From contig JAITYX010000102.1 in NCBI GenBank assembly GCA_021018815.1, positions 1,178,001-1,242,000 of the forward strand: a stretch of DNA of 64,000 nucleotides. Direction: 5' to 3'. Position 1 is the first letter of the stretch. Each line of letters starts with the position of its first letter. Below the pieces are notes generated by a model, which saw only the letters and a program-made list of their open reading frames with translations, did no database searches and had not been told where the DNA came from. The DNA comes from Talinum fruticosum (Eukaryota > Streptophyta > Magnoliopsida > Caryophyllales > Talinaceae). A program made the translations under genes and the position numbers. Positions 47,852 to 60,430 of the stretch are shown here, in pieces.

Positions 47852-50569
47852 CGTGAGACTCAAAATTTTAAGGAGATTAATTATATAGTGAAATTATACT
47901 AAGTATTTATACGTAATTTATTTATGCAATTATTATGTGCTTATATGCCTATATAGTTTAATTAATAAATGTGATCGCTCTTTTCACTGACCAAATAATT
48001 AAAACCCGAGACAAACTTATGATTAATTATTCCTATTTTCACCTAAGATAATCTTAACAAAAAAAAAAAAAGGAAAGAGAGAGATAATGAGGGAAAAAGA
48101 TAAGGATTAGTTACATGCGGATAGGCTAACAAGGAGATTAGTGGAAAGTTAGGTGTTGTGTTGGCAATACTTGATGAAGCCACAACAAAGGAGGGTAGGG
48201 CTAAGGGGGAAAGGAAAAAGCCCAACAAAACAAAAAGGAAAAGAAGGAGAAAAGGGTGGGGAAGAGGAAAGAAGAAGGAGAAAAATAGAAGCGAGAAGGG
48301 GAAACGAAAGAATACTGGAGAGGGAGAACAGAGAGAAAGGGGGAGCGAGTGCACGGGCCGAGAGAGAAAGAGGAGGCTGAGGAGGCCAGCAAGCAAAAGC
48401 ATGGAAGCCGGCGGACCGAGAGGAGAGCGACCAGCGAGCGAGAAAAGGCGACGAGCAAAGAGGAAGGCGGCGAAACAGGGCGAGGACCGAGTCCGGTCGA
48501 AAAAGGAAAGGAAGAGAAGGAGACTAACCTTGGCCTACCAATTAAGCAAACCTTCAATCTTGAAGGAATCAAGGTGGGTGATCTTATACTCTAAATTAAT
48601 AGTATTTTTGAAATTCATTTGAATTTATTGTGAATGTTGAGTATCCGTACTTCGAACGAATTTAGTGATTGTTAAGGTTGGATTGAGAATTCGAATGAAT
48701 TTAGTAGTTGTTAAGGTGAATTTGGGAATCTGAAAATTCTAATGAAATTAGTTGCTAAGATCTAAAGGTGTGATATGGAAATTCCAGTTAGAAATTATGG
48801 ATGATGAAACTCGATTTTGGGTGTGAGTTGCTCATAAATGTTTTAGTTGAACCTTTAGGGATTCCCGAATTTTCTGCGTTGGGAGGTAATTATTGATAAT
48901 GAGAAATAACGGTTTTGAGTATGATGGGAGAGTAGGAATCCATATTGATTGATACGCAATTCAGGTCTAAAAGTGGAAGATTAGTGACTCTAGGGTTAAA
49001 TACAATTATGACTATTTATGATTGTTAAGCCTCAAATGGAATTGACTCAACAAAGGGGCAGGCTATTACGGGAACGTAATATGAGCAATTGAGCTTGGCT
49101 AACAGTTTGATATACTTGGAGATTGATGGTGTCAATTGTGGTTATTGTGGCTCGAGAAAAAGAAAATAATTTTACTCGAATTGGTAGATTTAGAGAGGCA
49201 TAGTTGGAAAGGAGCTGAGGATGATTGTGCTGTACGGACTTGTGGCTATTTGTGTTAAGTGAGGCATGATTTGTGGCTATTTGTGATGAGTGAGGACTGA
49301 TTGTGATAAATAATGCTAAAAAAGTTAGTTTTGAAAGGAGTTCTGTGTTTTACAAATTGATACTTGAATATGATTCTCATTATATATGCTTTTCAAAAGT
49401 GAAAATGTATTCCTAAGAAGTGAAACTCATTTGAGAAACTGAATTAAGAAGGGTGGCACGTGGTGTTGTGCCTTCCATTGTGTTAAACCGATTTGAGACT
49501 CGTTGTTTGAAACAAACGTGACAAATGATTATGCTCAAATTATTTTGAATCGAATTAGCTAGGATCGTTTAGCATATCGAAGGTGTCGAACCGGGGTCCT
49601 CATTTGTGAGGAGGCCCGACTAAAAACGTCGAGGGAAAGGTTCTAGTAGGGGTCCTCGTGTATTAGGACGCCCAACCGGAGACTTCTTAGAAGATAGGTC
49701 TCGGGAGCCTTTATTTAGGGTCGCGTCCTAGAAACTATGAAATGCTAGTTTGAGCTCGTAGAGCCTAGAAAGTTGATTCAATTCTAAAAGAATTGTTAAT
49801 GATTTTGAAATCGTGTTTCAAATGATTAAAATACTATGATCTTTAAGCTGCAAGGTATTTCATTAAAAAGTATCTAGATTTGTATTACGCCACTCTACTT
49901 TTACTAATTTCATTAATATCATTAGTACGTGTAAAAAATTTCCATTTTCGAGTATAAGACTCTCCAGGTGAGAGGATTGGTGCTTACCCCCACAAATTCC
50001 CCCTCCCCAGATTGCAAGTATCCTATGAGATGGTTGTTTTGCCTCTTCCCTAACTCGAAATGCTTGTGTTCGTGATGGTCGGGAGTTGAAGTTTGGTATC
50101 ATGTGTTTTCATGTTGAACATGTTATATATATGTAGTTACTTATGAAAATATGTAATGATGTATAGTAAAGTTGGTTGTATGTGGAGAGACTCGGACTAG
50201 TAGCTCTAATAAGCCGAGAATTTTTATCACTAGTAATTTTACTCTTAAGTGGTTGTAATATAGTTTTTACTTAGTTTGTAACTTGGTTTGTAATATAGTT
50301 CGAACTTGGGTTCTTTGGTTGTGAATATACTATGGCGTGTGACCGTTGAGTTGTATACTCCGAGCGTGTGGGTTCGCTGAGCTTTATTGTGATTTTTATG
50401 CAGGTTTTAAGGCTTTGAGCCTAAGGTTAGGCCACATTTCAAACGGAACTCTGCCGAAATTTTTAGGAAATTTCTAAACCAATTGAGAAACCACCTTATT
50501 AAGCGTTAGAGTTCCTTTTGAGGAACTTTGGCAATGTAATACTCCTAGGGTAGGTTTTGGGGTGTTACA
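47852..50569 (+). repeat. Chromovirus-type Ty3/gypsy 5' LTR, plus orientation
   Basis: Ends GGGGTGTTACA at 50569, directly before a primer site. The start, near 47852 (CGTGAGACTCAAAATTTTAA), is placed by alignment with the inverted LTR at 46300. About 2.7 kb. A purine-rich tract at 48060-48530 lies near its 5' end. Lys/Arg/Glu-rich frames in it are not genes. Confidence 0.75.
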
Positions 50570-50571
50570 TT

Positions 50572-50590
50572 TTATCGTATCGAGCATTAG
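50572..50590 (+). other. Primer binding site (tRNA-iMet type), degenerate
   Basis: TTATCGTATCGAGCATTAG follows the LTR end by two bases. Compared with the usual TTGGTATCAGAGC it has a substitution or insertion near the start and lacks the A of CAG. Confidence 0.65.
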
Positions 50591-50849
50591 GATCGCCCAA
50601 ATTAGCTTCGACTATGATTGTGTGCGTAAAGGATAGAGATGTGTGTTCTATGTGTGATTATATGTTCATTTTTTACTACTTTATCGATACTTGTAATTCG
50701 TGTTTACGTACTTGGAGATAGGCATCCTACTATTAGGATTGTTTTTTATAATAAACACACACTTAGTAGAGGAATAACTTGTTTTAATTACATTAAATTC
50801 CTCTACGAAGAGAGCAAGTTCCACCTTCACCCCTCCACTTCCGGGGCCT

Positions 50850-53800
50850 GCAACAATGGAAATGGTCTCGCAATTTCAAAAGTTAAAACCCTCTAAATTT
50901 GCTTGGAGGGACAGACCCTTTAGTATACAAGGAATGGTTATTAACTATGGAAGGTCATTTTGAGGTGATGGAGTGCCCGGAACGGTTTAAGGTGCAATTG
51001 CCCACCCATCGGTTTGAATGCAAAGCCCGATTTCGGAGGCAAACAGTTAAGCCCCGTAAGAAAGAATTTGCACGGACTCGACTAGAACTTAAGGAATTAC
51101 AGGAGGAAAAATATTACCCCAAAGACGTCAAATAGGCTCAGGAGCAAGAATTTCTCCACCTCAACCAGGGAGAGAAAATGAGTGTGGTGGAATATGTTGC
51201 CAAGTTTAACGTGCTAAGTCGATTTGCACTATCCCAAGTGGCAACCGAGGAGATGCGGATGGATAAGTTCAAACATGGGTTAAGGCCTAAGCTTAAGAAT
51301 AAAGTGGTCGGGCATGTTTTCACAAATTTTTAGGAAATTTAGCAAAGGGCTTTTAAGATTGAAAGAGTGCTCGAATGAGAATGCAGTGCTAAAGACAACC
51401 CAACTCCAAACGAATAGGAGGTTTAGATATGGAAGTACGGGTTCCGGTCAAGCCACAAAAGATTTGATACACGAGGTAATTCCTCCCGAGGTTAACAACA
51501 GTTTAAGGGGGAAGATCAAAGAATCTGTAAAAAGTGTGGTTGCCATCAATTAAGAGCATGTACAGGAGAAAAGGGATTGTGCTTTGGGTGTGGGAGATAT
51601 GAACACTTCATACCCATTGTCCCCAACAAACCGAACTAATCGGAATATCATGCAAAAGAAACAATTTAAACCGCAATCTTCCTCGCAGCATGGTCAACCT
51701 TCAGCCGGGAATAGGAAGGAGGAAAAGAAACCCCAAGTAGGTGGGAGAGTATACAACATTATCAAAGAAGAAATAGAGGACCTCAATAACGATGCTGATA
51801 TTCCTAACAACATTGGTATCAGCGAACGAGGAAATGGAGAACTCGAACAATGTGTTGACGAGTATAGTATCCTCGACAATCTATATGCCTATGTTTTATT
51901 TGATTCAGGAGCGAGCCATTCCTGTGTGAATTCTGAATTCACTAAATAGTTACTATGTAAACCTGTTGTGGTGAATGTTGGACTTTGCATATCAACCCTA
52001 GTAGGGTCGATAGCTCAAACGGATGTGATATATAGGGATTTCCCATTAAATATTGATGGAAGAATCCTTCCTACAGATCCGATGGAGTTAGCAATACGAG
52101 ATTTTAATATTATCCTTGGGATGGATTGGTTGTAAAAATATAAGGCGAGTCATAGATTGCAATAAGACACTAGTATCTATGATAACTCTTGAGGGAGAAA
52201 CGTTGGAGTTTAGAGGGAATAGCCTTGAGAAAATGACTACTCTTGTTTCTGCAGTACAAGCGTATAAAATGCTAAAAAGAGGATGTTAAGGGTATTGGGA
52301 GAAATCCATGTAGACAATATACCAATAGTGAGTAAATTTGGAGATATATTCAAAGAGGTGACAGGGCTACCTCCGGATCGAGAAGTTGAGTTCACCATAG
52401 ACTTTGTGCTAGATACTATACCCATATCTAAGGCACCATATAGAATGGCACCGAGTGGAGTTGGGCTGAGTTAAAGGTCCAATTGCGGGAGTTACTAGAT
52501 AAAGGGCTAATTCGACCCAGTGGTTCACCTTGGGGAGTACCGTACTCATCGTGAAAAAGAAGGATTGTAGCTTAAGGTTGTGTATTGATTATAGAAAAAT
52601 GAACAAAGTGACCATTAAGAATAAGTATTCACTCCCAAGAATAGATGACCTCTTTGATCGGCTTGGAGGCTCATCTATGTTCTCCAAGATCGACTTAAGG
52701 TCGGGCTACCATCGATTGCGAATCAAGAAAGAAGATATTTCTAAAAGTGCTTTTAGAACACGGTATTGTCACTATGACTTCCTAGTTCTTCCATTTGGGC
52801 TTACTAATGTTCCCGCCTTCTTCATGGATTTGATGAATAGAGTGTTCCGGACCTTAAAAGGGCATCGGTTGTATGCCAATCTCAAGAAATGCGAGTTTTG
52901 GTTAGGAAAAGTCCACTTTTTATGACATGTAGTGTCCGGAGAAGCCATATATGTGGACCCAACTAAAATAGAAGCCATAGTGGATTGGCCGAAACCCACG
53001 AATGCGGTGAGGAGTTTCCTAGGTATAGCTGGCTACTATCGAAAATTCATCGGGAACTTTTCTAGAATTTCTCTTCCTCTCACATCATTAATACGCAAAG
53101 GCAACATGTTTGAGTGGACTGAAAAGTGTGAAAACAACTTTCAAGATCTAATGAGATGGCTAGTGTCGGCCCCAGTTTTAGCAATTCCCAAGGGAACGAA
53201 GGATTCATTGTATACAATGATGCTTCTAAAAAGGACTTGGATTTGTACCGATGTAGAATGGTAAAGTGATTGCTTATGCATCACGACAACTAAAGACGTA
53301 TGAAAAAAATTACCCAACTTATGACTTAGAGTTAGCCGCAGTAATCTTCGCGCTAAAAATTTGGAGGCACTATCTATATGACGTAAGGTGCGAGGTTTAT
53401 ACATACCATTAGAGTCTAAAGTACATCTTTACGCGAAGGAGTTAAACATGAGGCGGAGAAGATGGTCGGAACTCCTAAAGGGTTATGATATGGAAATCAA
53501 GTATCATCCAGGCAAATCAAATGTGGTGGCGAGATGCCCTCGGTAGGAAAATAGGGTCGGTAGCTTGTCCGCTTACTAGTAAACACCGACTCATAAGGGA
53601 GTTAGAAAAACTTTAGGTTGAGGTGATATTACCGAATGACCAAGGTTATTTAGTAGCTATACAAATGAAGTTTCCCTTGGTCGACAAGATCAAATAACTT
53701 CAATGTTCGGATTTAGAATTAATGAAGATCAAGAGGGGTGTAGAGGAGAATCGGATTAAGGAATTTAGCATCGCGAATAAGATGCTTTGGTATAAAGGGA

Positions 53801-54275
53801 GGCTATGTGTACCTCACATTGGTGAGCTAAAAAGAGAAGTAATGAAGGAAGCTCAATACTCGACCTTCACAATGCATCCCGGAAATACAAAAATGTACCA
53901 TGATTTAAAAAGTTATTTACGGTGGATAGGAATGAAAAAGGGATGTAGCGAGAATTTGTAGCTCATTGTCTCACATGTCGGAGGGTGAAAACGGAACACT
54001 AGAGATCGGGAGGGTTACTGCAACCTCTACCATTTCCTAAATTGAAGTGGGAAGATATCGGCATGGATTTTATCACGACGATTACCCAAGACTCGAAGCA
54101 ACATGATTTTATATGGGTGGTAATCGATAGATTGATAAAGTCAACTCATTTTCTTGCAATTAAGATAACTTTCATGTCTCGAGCAACTAGCTAACCTCTA
54201 TATAGCTAAGATAGTCGGGTTCACGGTGTTCCTATCGGTATAGTGTCGGATCGGGATAGTAAGTTCATTGTGAAG
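50850..54275 (+). pseudogene. Chromovirus-like gag-pol, decayed and truncated in integrase
   Basis: Domain order on plus is gag, protease, RT, RNase H, integrase. Gag: GGTDPLVYKEWLLTMEGHFE (about 50902-50961) and MSVVEYVAKFNVLSRFA (51178-51230). Zinc knuckle: CFGCGRYEH (51571-51597) with the last Cys lost. Protease: YVLFDSGASHSCVN (51889-51930). [48 protein letters not shown], then [20 protein letters not shown]. RNase [21 protein letters not shown] (53312-53371). Integrase: CLTCRRVKTEH, GMDFITTI (54061-54084) and IVSDRDSKFI (54238-54267). The RT lacks the expected (F/Y)xDD box: NRVFR (to 52850) joins straight to [16 protein letters not shown] in frame, so about 35-45 residues are missing by family comparison. 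There are many stops and frameshifts. The copia sequence starts right after the second integrase Asp; no chromodomain remains. Confidence 0.9.
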
Positions 54276-55750
54276 ACTTAGATCTTAACTCTAAGTATTT
54301 TACAAAAGACTCGGTATAAACTTCTATCTCTTTTAAGTTTTGATTGCAAGTCATTCCGAGCCACACGAAACTCCTATCTAAGTTTTCGTCGGTGTTTTGA
54401 GTGACTCGGATATCACCTTGTTTTATATCTTCTCCATTGAGGTATTCGACCTACTCAGAATCTACTCGGAACCATCGCATGATCAAATAATTCTTTAAGC
54501 ACACTTTTTCGAGTATTGATTGTTGTTGCTAAGGTAAAATGAATTAGAGTGTTAATTATGTTTTCTAAGTCAGTTTATTTTCATAGAGAATTATTTGATA
54601 AGATCAAGTTCACTTTCTCGGATGTTTATCCTTTAACTTGATCTCTCTTGGATTTATTCCGAGCTGACTTTGAACCTATTAGATATTAGACTCAGAATAT
54701 TCCACTCCTTTAGGCCTAAGATAATTAAGCTCTTAATTACTTAAATTTAATTTTTATCTTTGCCTAATCTTGGACAAAAGTATTTTTATACTTTGAGAAC
54801 CAATGTGGTTTGCTTTTGTAGGTTATTCAAACAAGGCTAATCTATCTTTTGAATATCAAAACCAATCAGCTTCTAGTTGTTAACACTAGCGACAGTTTTA
54901 GCCAAATCTGGACATGACTTAGACATCGTGTCGGGGTTGTCTATTTTTAAAGCTGGAACACTCCAACGCTAGGCTCAACGGTTGTTTCCACCTTGCTTTT
55001 CGGACAACACCAGTTGATTGGACCACCTTTTGGAGCAAATAGCCATTGCCTAACATTCACACTCCAATAGATCTTTTCGAGTGACTCAAAAAGCCTTCAC
55101 AATGGCTAGTAAGGAAGTCGAGTCCCAAAATTAGACTCAACGGCTACTCTGCTTGGTTATTTATAAATAGAAGCCACTTCGCAAGACTTGAAGATTTGCT
55201 GAAATTATTCATCAATACATTGCCTAATTCGCTTAGTGCATTACTTACTCAATCTTTTACTTACAACTCAAGTCCGTACTTAATATTTTTGAGTTGTAAA
55301 GAAAGTCTTATAATCAATTACGTTCTTCACTTACTTTCTTTGTAAGTGCCTTGACTGAGCTGTAAGGGTTAACTCGGCTTAGTTGTCCCCGATTGTAAAG
55401 GTTACCTCGGTCATGAAGTACTAGATCGAGATAAGGGATCTTGTGAGTCTAGGAAAACATTGTAAAGAATTGGCTAAGGGAGTAATTTTGGTAGAGTCGA
55501 GTCATTTGTATTTTGAGGATTCAAAATAGTGGATTTGACTTGGTGCTTGGATTAGCATTGTCCAGTGGTTTTATGCCCCAGGAGGGTTTCCACGTATTTA
55601 TGAGTGTTTGCATTTACGAGTCCAATCTAGATTTAGACTCGGTTGTTGATTTGTTTCTTAGCAAAGATTGTCGAAGTTCTTTTAAATTTCCTCATTACCC
55701 TATTCACCCTCCCTCTAGGGTGACTTAGACTTTCTAAGAGCAAACCTTCA
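54276..55750 (+). repeat. Ty1/copia LTR copy 1, plus orientation
   Basis: Ends GAGCAAACCTTCA at 55750, followed by AT and a primer site. Aligns with the LTR at 57750-59338 (AAGTTTTGATTGCAAGTCATT, the GGGTTAACTCGGCTTAGTTG block, the TCTAGGGTGACTTAG block) and with the minus LTR at 10.2-11.3 kb. The left limit is approximate: it starts where the gypsy integrase stops. Short ACTCGGA motifs recur throughout. Confidence 0.8.
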
Positions 55751-55752
55751 AT

Positions 55753-55764
55753 TGGTATCGAGCC
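55753..55764 (+). other. Copia primer binding site
   Basis: TGGTATCGAGCC, two bases after the LTR end. The same 12-mer follows every plus-strand copia LTR end here (57224, 59341, 60374, 61405, 62433, 63461). It differs from the standard initiator-Met primer site, TGGTATCAGAGC, by loss of one A. Confidence 0.8.
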
Positions 55765-55809
55765 TACCCTTTCAGGAAGGATCTAACAATCCAAAAGTCT
55801 AAAGATCAA

Positions 55810-57160
55810 ATGGCTCAGAACAATGGAGAGTTTGATGAAGGAAGGTCATCCACCAGACCACCAAAGTTCAAAGGGTCAAACTTTGTGCATTGGAAGAAAC
55901 TAATGGAGTGCTTTCTGTTGGACAAGGATGAAGATGTCCGGAACATTATCCAAGAAGGCAACTACATCCCAATGAAGATAGAAGCAACAAGATTTCTGCC
56001 TAAAGAAAAATTCTAGGACACCAATGAAGAAGTAGAGAAGTTCATAAAGAACTTCAAAGCAAACATTCTAATGTGTGCTATCAACTCGGAAGAGTACAAG
56101 AAAGTGTCAGCTGTGACACAGCCAAAGATGTGTGGGACACTCTTGTTAACACATATGAAGGAACAAATTAAATGAAACAGGCAAAGATAAGCTAATATCT
56201 TCACAAGTATGAGCTGTTTAAGATGGAGTCGAGAGGAAAACATATCAAATGTATATTCGCTTCACTACGATTACAAACAATCTCAAATCTCTAGGTAGAA
56301 AAATCTCTCACGAAGAGATGTGCACAAAGATTATGAGAAGTCTACCAAATAAGAGATGGGGTCCCCAGGTGACGAGTCATCGAGGAAGCTCATAACCTCT
56401 CTCAATCGAAGCCAAACGAACTAATTGGGAAGCTACTTACCCATGAGATTCTTCCGGAAGAAGAGGATGCCGAGGTCAACACTAAAAAGAACATTGCATC
56501 GAAGGCCTTAAAAAGTAGAAAGGAAAGTCCGAGCTCTTCATACTCGAAGAGGATCCAATGGCACTCATTACCCGAGGCTTCAAAAGAATGATGAAGCATA
56601 AGAAGTGGGAAAAGAGGACAAACGAAGAGTTCCACAAGAGAGATAAGAAGGACAGAAAAGGTAAATATTCTTCTCCTTCAAAGTTATCTTCAACTAAGAA
56701 CTCGGCTATTTTGATCTGTGGCAGTAAAGATCACATAGTCAAAGACTGTCCGAAGATAAATAAGGACGAGAAAAAGAAGGCTATGATGGCCACATGGAGC
56801 GATGACGACTCATCCGAAGACGAAGATGATTCCGATGACTCAAAGTGTCTAATGGCACTAACGGACTCGAAGCTTAATCTAAGTCGGATGTCGACAACTC
56901 GGACACTAAGAAGACAAATCCTCGGGAGGTTATTGAATACTTTCTCGGGTCCTCCGAAGCCGATTTAGCCGAGATATATTTACACTCGGAAGAAAATTCT
57001 AATTCCGATTGTTCTCGGTTCAAAGAACAACTTGAGTCTCTTACTTCTTAGAGCAATGGTTTGAAAAATAAATTGGAAAAGCTGAGATTAACTTTGAAAG
57101 AACTCAAGCCTAGTACTCGAGCTAATGAGATTAAGTCCGAGTCACTTTTATTGATTAAAT
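55810..57160 (+). pseudogene. Copia gag copy 1, longest in the window, decayed
   Basis: Starts MAQNNGEFDEGRSSTRPPKF at 55810. A DUF4219-like N-terminus (FKGSNFVHWKKLMECFLLDK) is followed by UBN2-type gag blocks in shifted frames (AKDVWDTLVNTYEG-like, about 56123-56163; YELFKME near 56208). The C-terminal part, 56558-56968, holds a basic KKWEKRTNEEFHKRDKKDRK stretch, a degenerate CCHC knuckle (ICGSKDHIVKDCPK, about 56716-56757) and an acidic DDDSSEDEDDSDDSK run. Coding then continues (SRFKEQLESL) to about 57150, where the sequence jumps into an LTR end. Stops at 56014 and elsewhere. Confidence 0.85.
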
Positions 57161-57221
57161 TTCCTCATCACCTTATTCACCCCCTCTAGGGTGACTAAGT
57201 CTCTCCAAGAGCAAACATTCA
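57161..57221 (+). repeat. Copia LTR 3'-end fragment (61 bp)
   Basis: TTTCCTCATCACCTTATTC through GCAAACATTCA, the terminal 60 bases of the copia LTR, directly fused to gag C-terminal sequence on the left and followed by a primer site (57224-57235) on the right. It marks a rearrangement junction, not a normal insertion. Confidence 0.85.
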
Positions 57222-57280
57222 ATTGGTATCGAGCCTAGCCTTTCAAAAGGGATCTAACGATCCAAAGGTCTAAAGATTAA

Positions 57281-57749
57281 ATGGCTCGGAACAATGGAGA
57301 GTTCGATGAAGGAAGATCTTACGAGTAGACCACCAAAGTTTAAAGGATCAAATTTCGTACACTCTGGAAGAAGCTCATGGAATACTTTCTATTGATCACG
57401 ATGAAGATGTATGGAACATCATACAATAAGGCAACTACATTCCAATGAGAATGGAAGAAATAAGACTCGTGGCTAAAAAAACTCCAAGTACATCACTAAA
57501 GAGGTAGAGAAGTTCGAAAGAACTTCAAGGCGATGAACATTCGATGTGCGCCATCAGCTCGAAGAGTACAACGAGTGTCAGCTTGTGACATAGCCAAAGA
57601 AGTGTGGGACACTCTTCTCAACACATATGAAGGCACAAGCCAAGTCGGACAAGCGAAGATAAACCAATATCTTCACAAGTATGAGCTGTTCAAGATGGAG
57701 CTAGAAGAAAACATCACTCGGATGTTCATCCGCTTCATCGAAATTACCG
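57281..57749 (+). pseudogene. Copia gag 5' part, copy 2
   Basis: Starts MARNNGEFDEG at 57281. A later frame reads AKEVWDTLLNTYEGTSQVGQ (57593-57652) and YELFKMELEENITRMFIRFI (57680-57739). It is cut in FIEIT and runs into LTR sequence at about 57750. Frame breaks lie at the start of the reading. Confidence 0.85.
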
Positions 57750-59338
57750 ATCGAAGACTCGGACTTTACATATATATCATTATGAGTTCCATCAAGGAAT
57801 CAGGTATAAGACTTAAGCACTCATAAGGTTTTGATTTCAAGTCATTCTATGTGCCTTAGAAACTTTTTGAGTGATATAGCATCTTTTCCGAGTGTTACGG
57901 AATCTATTGAATTTGTTTTCATCCGCTTCGATCGACTCGGAAAAACATACTCTTACATGCCATTCTACACACTGTTCCGAGTCACTCGGACAACACTCAA
58001 ATATATTGTATGTTCAAACATTTACTACAACGTGCAAAAACTCGGATCCGACTTCGTGTCCAAGAAATACCATGTTAATTCATTCTTCTAAGTCAGCATA
58101 TTTTGTTTGAATTTTGCTTTGTCTATATCAAGTCTGTGTACTCCGATATTCTTTATTTGACTTGATTCTCTTTTAGGTCGACTCGGATGGAATTTGAGTC
58201 TCATGGATATTAGACTCGGAAAATTCCATTCCTTTTCCGACTCGGATAATTATGTACTTAATTATCTTAATTAATTTATTATCTCGTGTCTAATGTTGGA
58301 CCAAAGTATTTTATACTTTGAGAACCAAATTGATTTACTTTTGTAGGTTATTCAAATGAGGCTATCCTATTTTTTAATTACAAAAGTAACCGAGCTTCAA
58401 AACGTCAACTCACTAGCGGACAAGGCTTTTTCCACTTCTAACCAAGGCCTAGACACCATGTCGAGTTGGAAATCTGCAACGCTAAGCTTAACGATGGTTT
58501 CCACCTTACTTTTGAAGACACCACCAGTGAATTGAGACTTCCAAAGAAGTCAAGAGCCGTTGCCCAACGTTCACACCTCAACGGATATTTTCCGAGTGAC
58601 TCGGAAAATCCATTACAATGGTCACAAAGGACTTCCAGTCGGAAGATGGTCACAACGGCTAATCCGCTTGGTCATCTATAAGTAGAAGCCAACATTTAAG
58701 ACTTGAAAATTGTTGAACCAACTCGTCAATAGACATAATTGAGAAAAAGTCTTTGTATTCATACTCAATCTTCTACTTACAACTCCAACTCGTACTTAAT
58801 ATTCTCCGAGTTGTAAGTTCTTGTAATTTGTTACAAACACTTATTCTTACTTTCGAGTAAGGTCCCTTGACCGAGATGTAAGGGTTAACTTAGCTCGGTT
58901 GTCCGTGGCGGTAAAGGTTATCTTAGTTAGGAAGTACTAGATTAGATAAGGGAATTTCGAGTGTAGGAAAAACTTGTAAGGAGTTATCTAAGGGAGCAAC
59001 TCCGGTTGAGTCATTCTGCTGTATTTTGTGGATTCAAAATAGTAGATTTGACTTCGTGCTTGGATTAGCACGGTCCGTGGTTTTCTCGCCTCGGGAGGAT
59101 TTCCATGTAATTTATGAGTTAATACTTTTATGAGTCCAATCTAGACTCGGACATGATTTAAAGTTCTGTCCAATCCGTATCTTAATCATCCTTTTAACTC
59201 TGAGTCGGTGTTTTTATGAGTTCATTCTTAACTCTCATTCTCCTTAGAGTCATATCTAGTGCTTAACTTGAGCGAATTTCCTCATCACCCTATTCACCCC
59301 CTCTAGGGTGACTTAGCTTCTCCGAGAGCAAACCTTCA
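57750..59338 (+). repeat. Ty1/copia LTR copy 2, plus orientation
   Basis: Full-length-looking LTR that joins copy 2 gag on the left without any target duplication that I can see, and ends AAACCTTCA at 59338. The part from 58899 onward is the one repeated in the tandem array. Confidence 0.8.
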
Positions 59339-59396
59339 ATTGGTATCGAGCCTAGCCTTTCGAAAGGATCTAACCATCCATAGGTCTAAAGATCAA

Positions 59397-59929
59397 ATGG
59401 CTCGGAACAATGGAGAGTTTGATGAAGGAAGATTTTCCAGCGAGACCACTAAAGTTCAAAAGGATCTAACTTCGTACACTAGAAGAAGCTCATGGAATGT
59501 TTCCTGCTAGATCATGATGAGGATTTCTGGAACATCATACAAGTAGGCAACTACATTCCTATGAAGACGGAAGAAACAAGAGTCGTGCCGAAGACAAAGG
59601 CCGATTTCAATGTCGATGAAGCGAAAAGTTCGGAAAGAACTTCAAAGCGATGAACATTCCGATTTGCGCCATCAGCTCGTAAGAGTACAATCGAGTGTTT
59701 GCCTATGACACAGCCAAAGAAGTGTGGGACACATTAGTCAACACTTATGAAGGCACAAGCCGGGTAAGACAAGGAAAGATAAGCCAATACCTTCACATGT
59801 ATGAGCTGTTCAAGATGGAGCCGGAAGAAAACATCACTCGGATGTTCATCCGCTTCATCGATATTACCAACAATCTCAAATCTCCAGGCGAAATATTTCC
59901 CACCAGGAAATGTGCAGAAAGATACTCAA
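59397..59929 (+). pseudogene. Gag 5' part in array unit 1
   Basis: Starts MARNNGEFDEGR at 59397, then frame breaks. An open part (59695-59946) reads AKEVWDTLVNTYEGTSRVRQ and PEENITRMFIRFIDITNNLK, then crosses the junction into LTR-derived codons (CAERYSIVRSL). Confidence 0.85.
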
Positions 59930-60430
59930 TTGTCCGTAGTCTGTAAAGGTTATCTTAGTTAGGAAGTACTAGATTAGATAAGGGAATTTCTGAGTGTAGG
60001 AAAAACTTGTAAGGAGTTGTCTAAGGGAGCAACTCTGGTTGAGTCATTCTGTTGTATTTTGTGGATTCAAAATAGTAGATTTGACTTCGTGCTTGGATTA
60101 GCACGGTCCGTGGTTTTCTCGCCTCGGGAGGATTTCCATGTAATTTATGAGTTGATACTTTTATGAGTCCAATCTAGACTCGGACATGATTTAAAGTTCC
60201 GTCCAATCTGTATCTTAATCATCCTTTTAACTCCGAGTCGGTGTTTTTATGAGTTCATTCTTAACTCTCATTCTCCTTAGAGTCATATCTAGTGCTTAAC
60301 TTGAGCGAATTTCCTCATCACCCTATTCACCCCCTCTAGGGTGACTTAGCTTCTCCGAGAGCAAACCTTCAATTGGTATCGAGCCTAGCCTTTTAGAAAG
60401 GATCTAACCATCCATAGGTCTAAAGATCAA

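Noticed and set aside
48043..48622. 119-154-codon Lys/Arg/Glu-rich frames resembling nuclear proteins
   Set aside because: Purine-rich LTR tract, the inverse counterpart of 45.5-46.0 kb; no shared reading frame.
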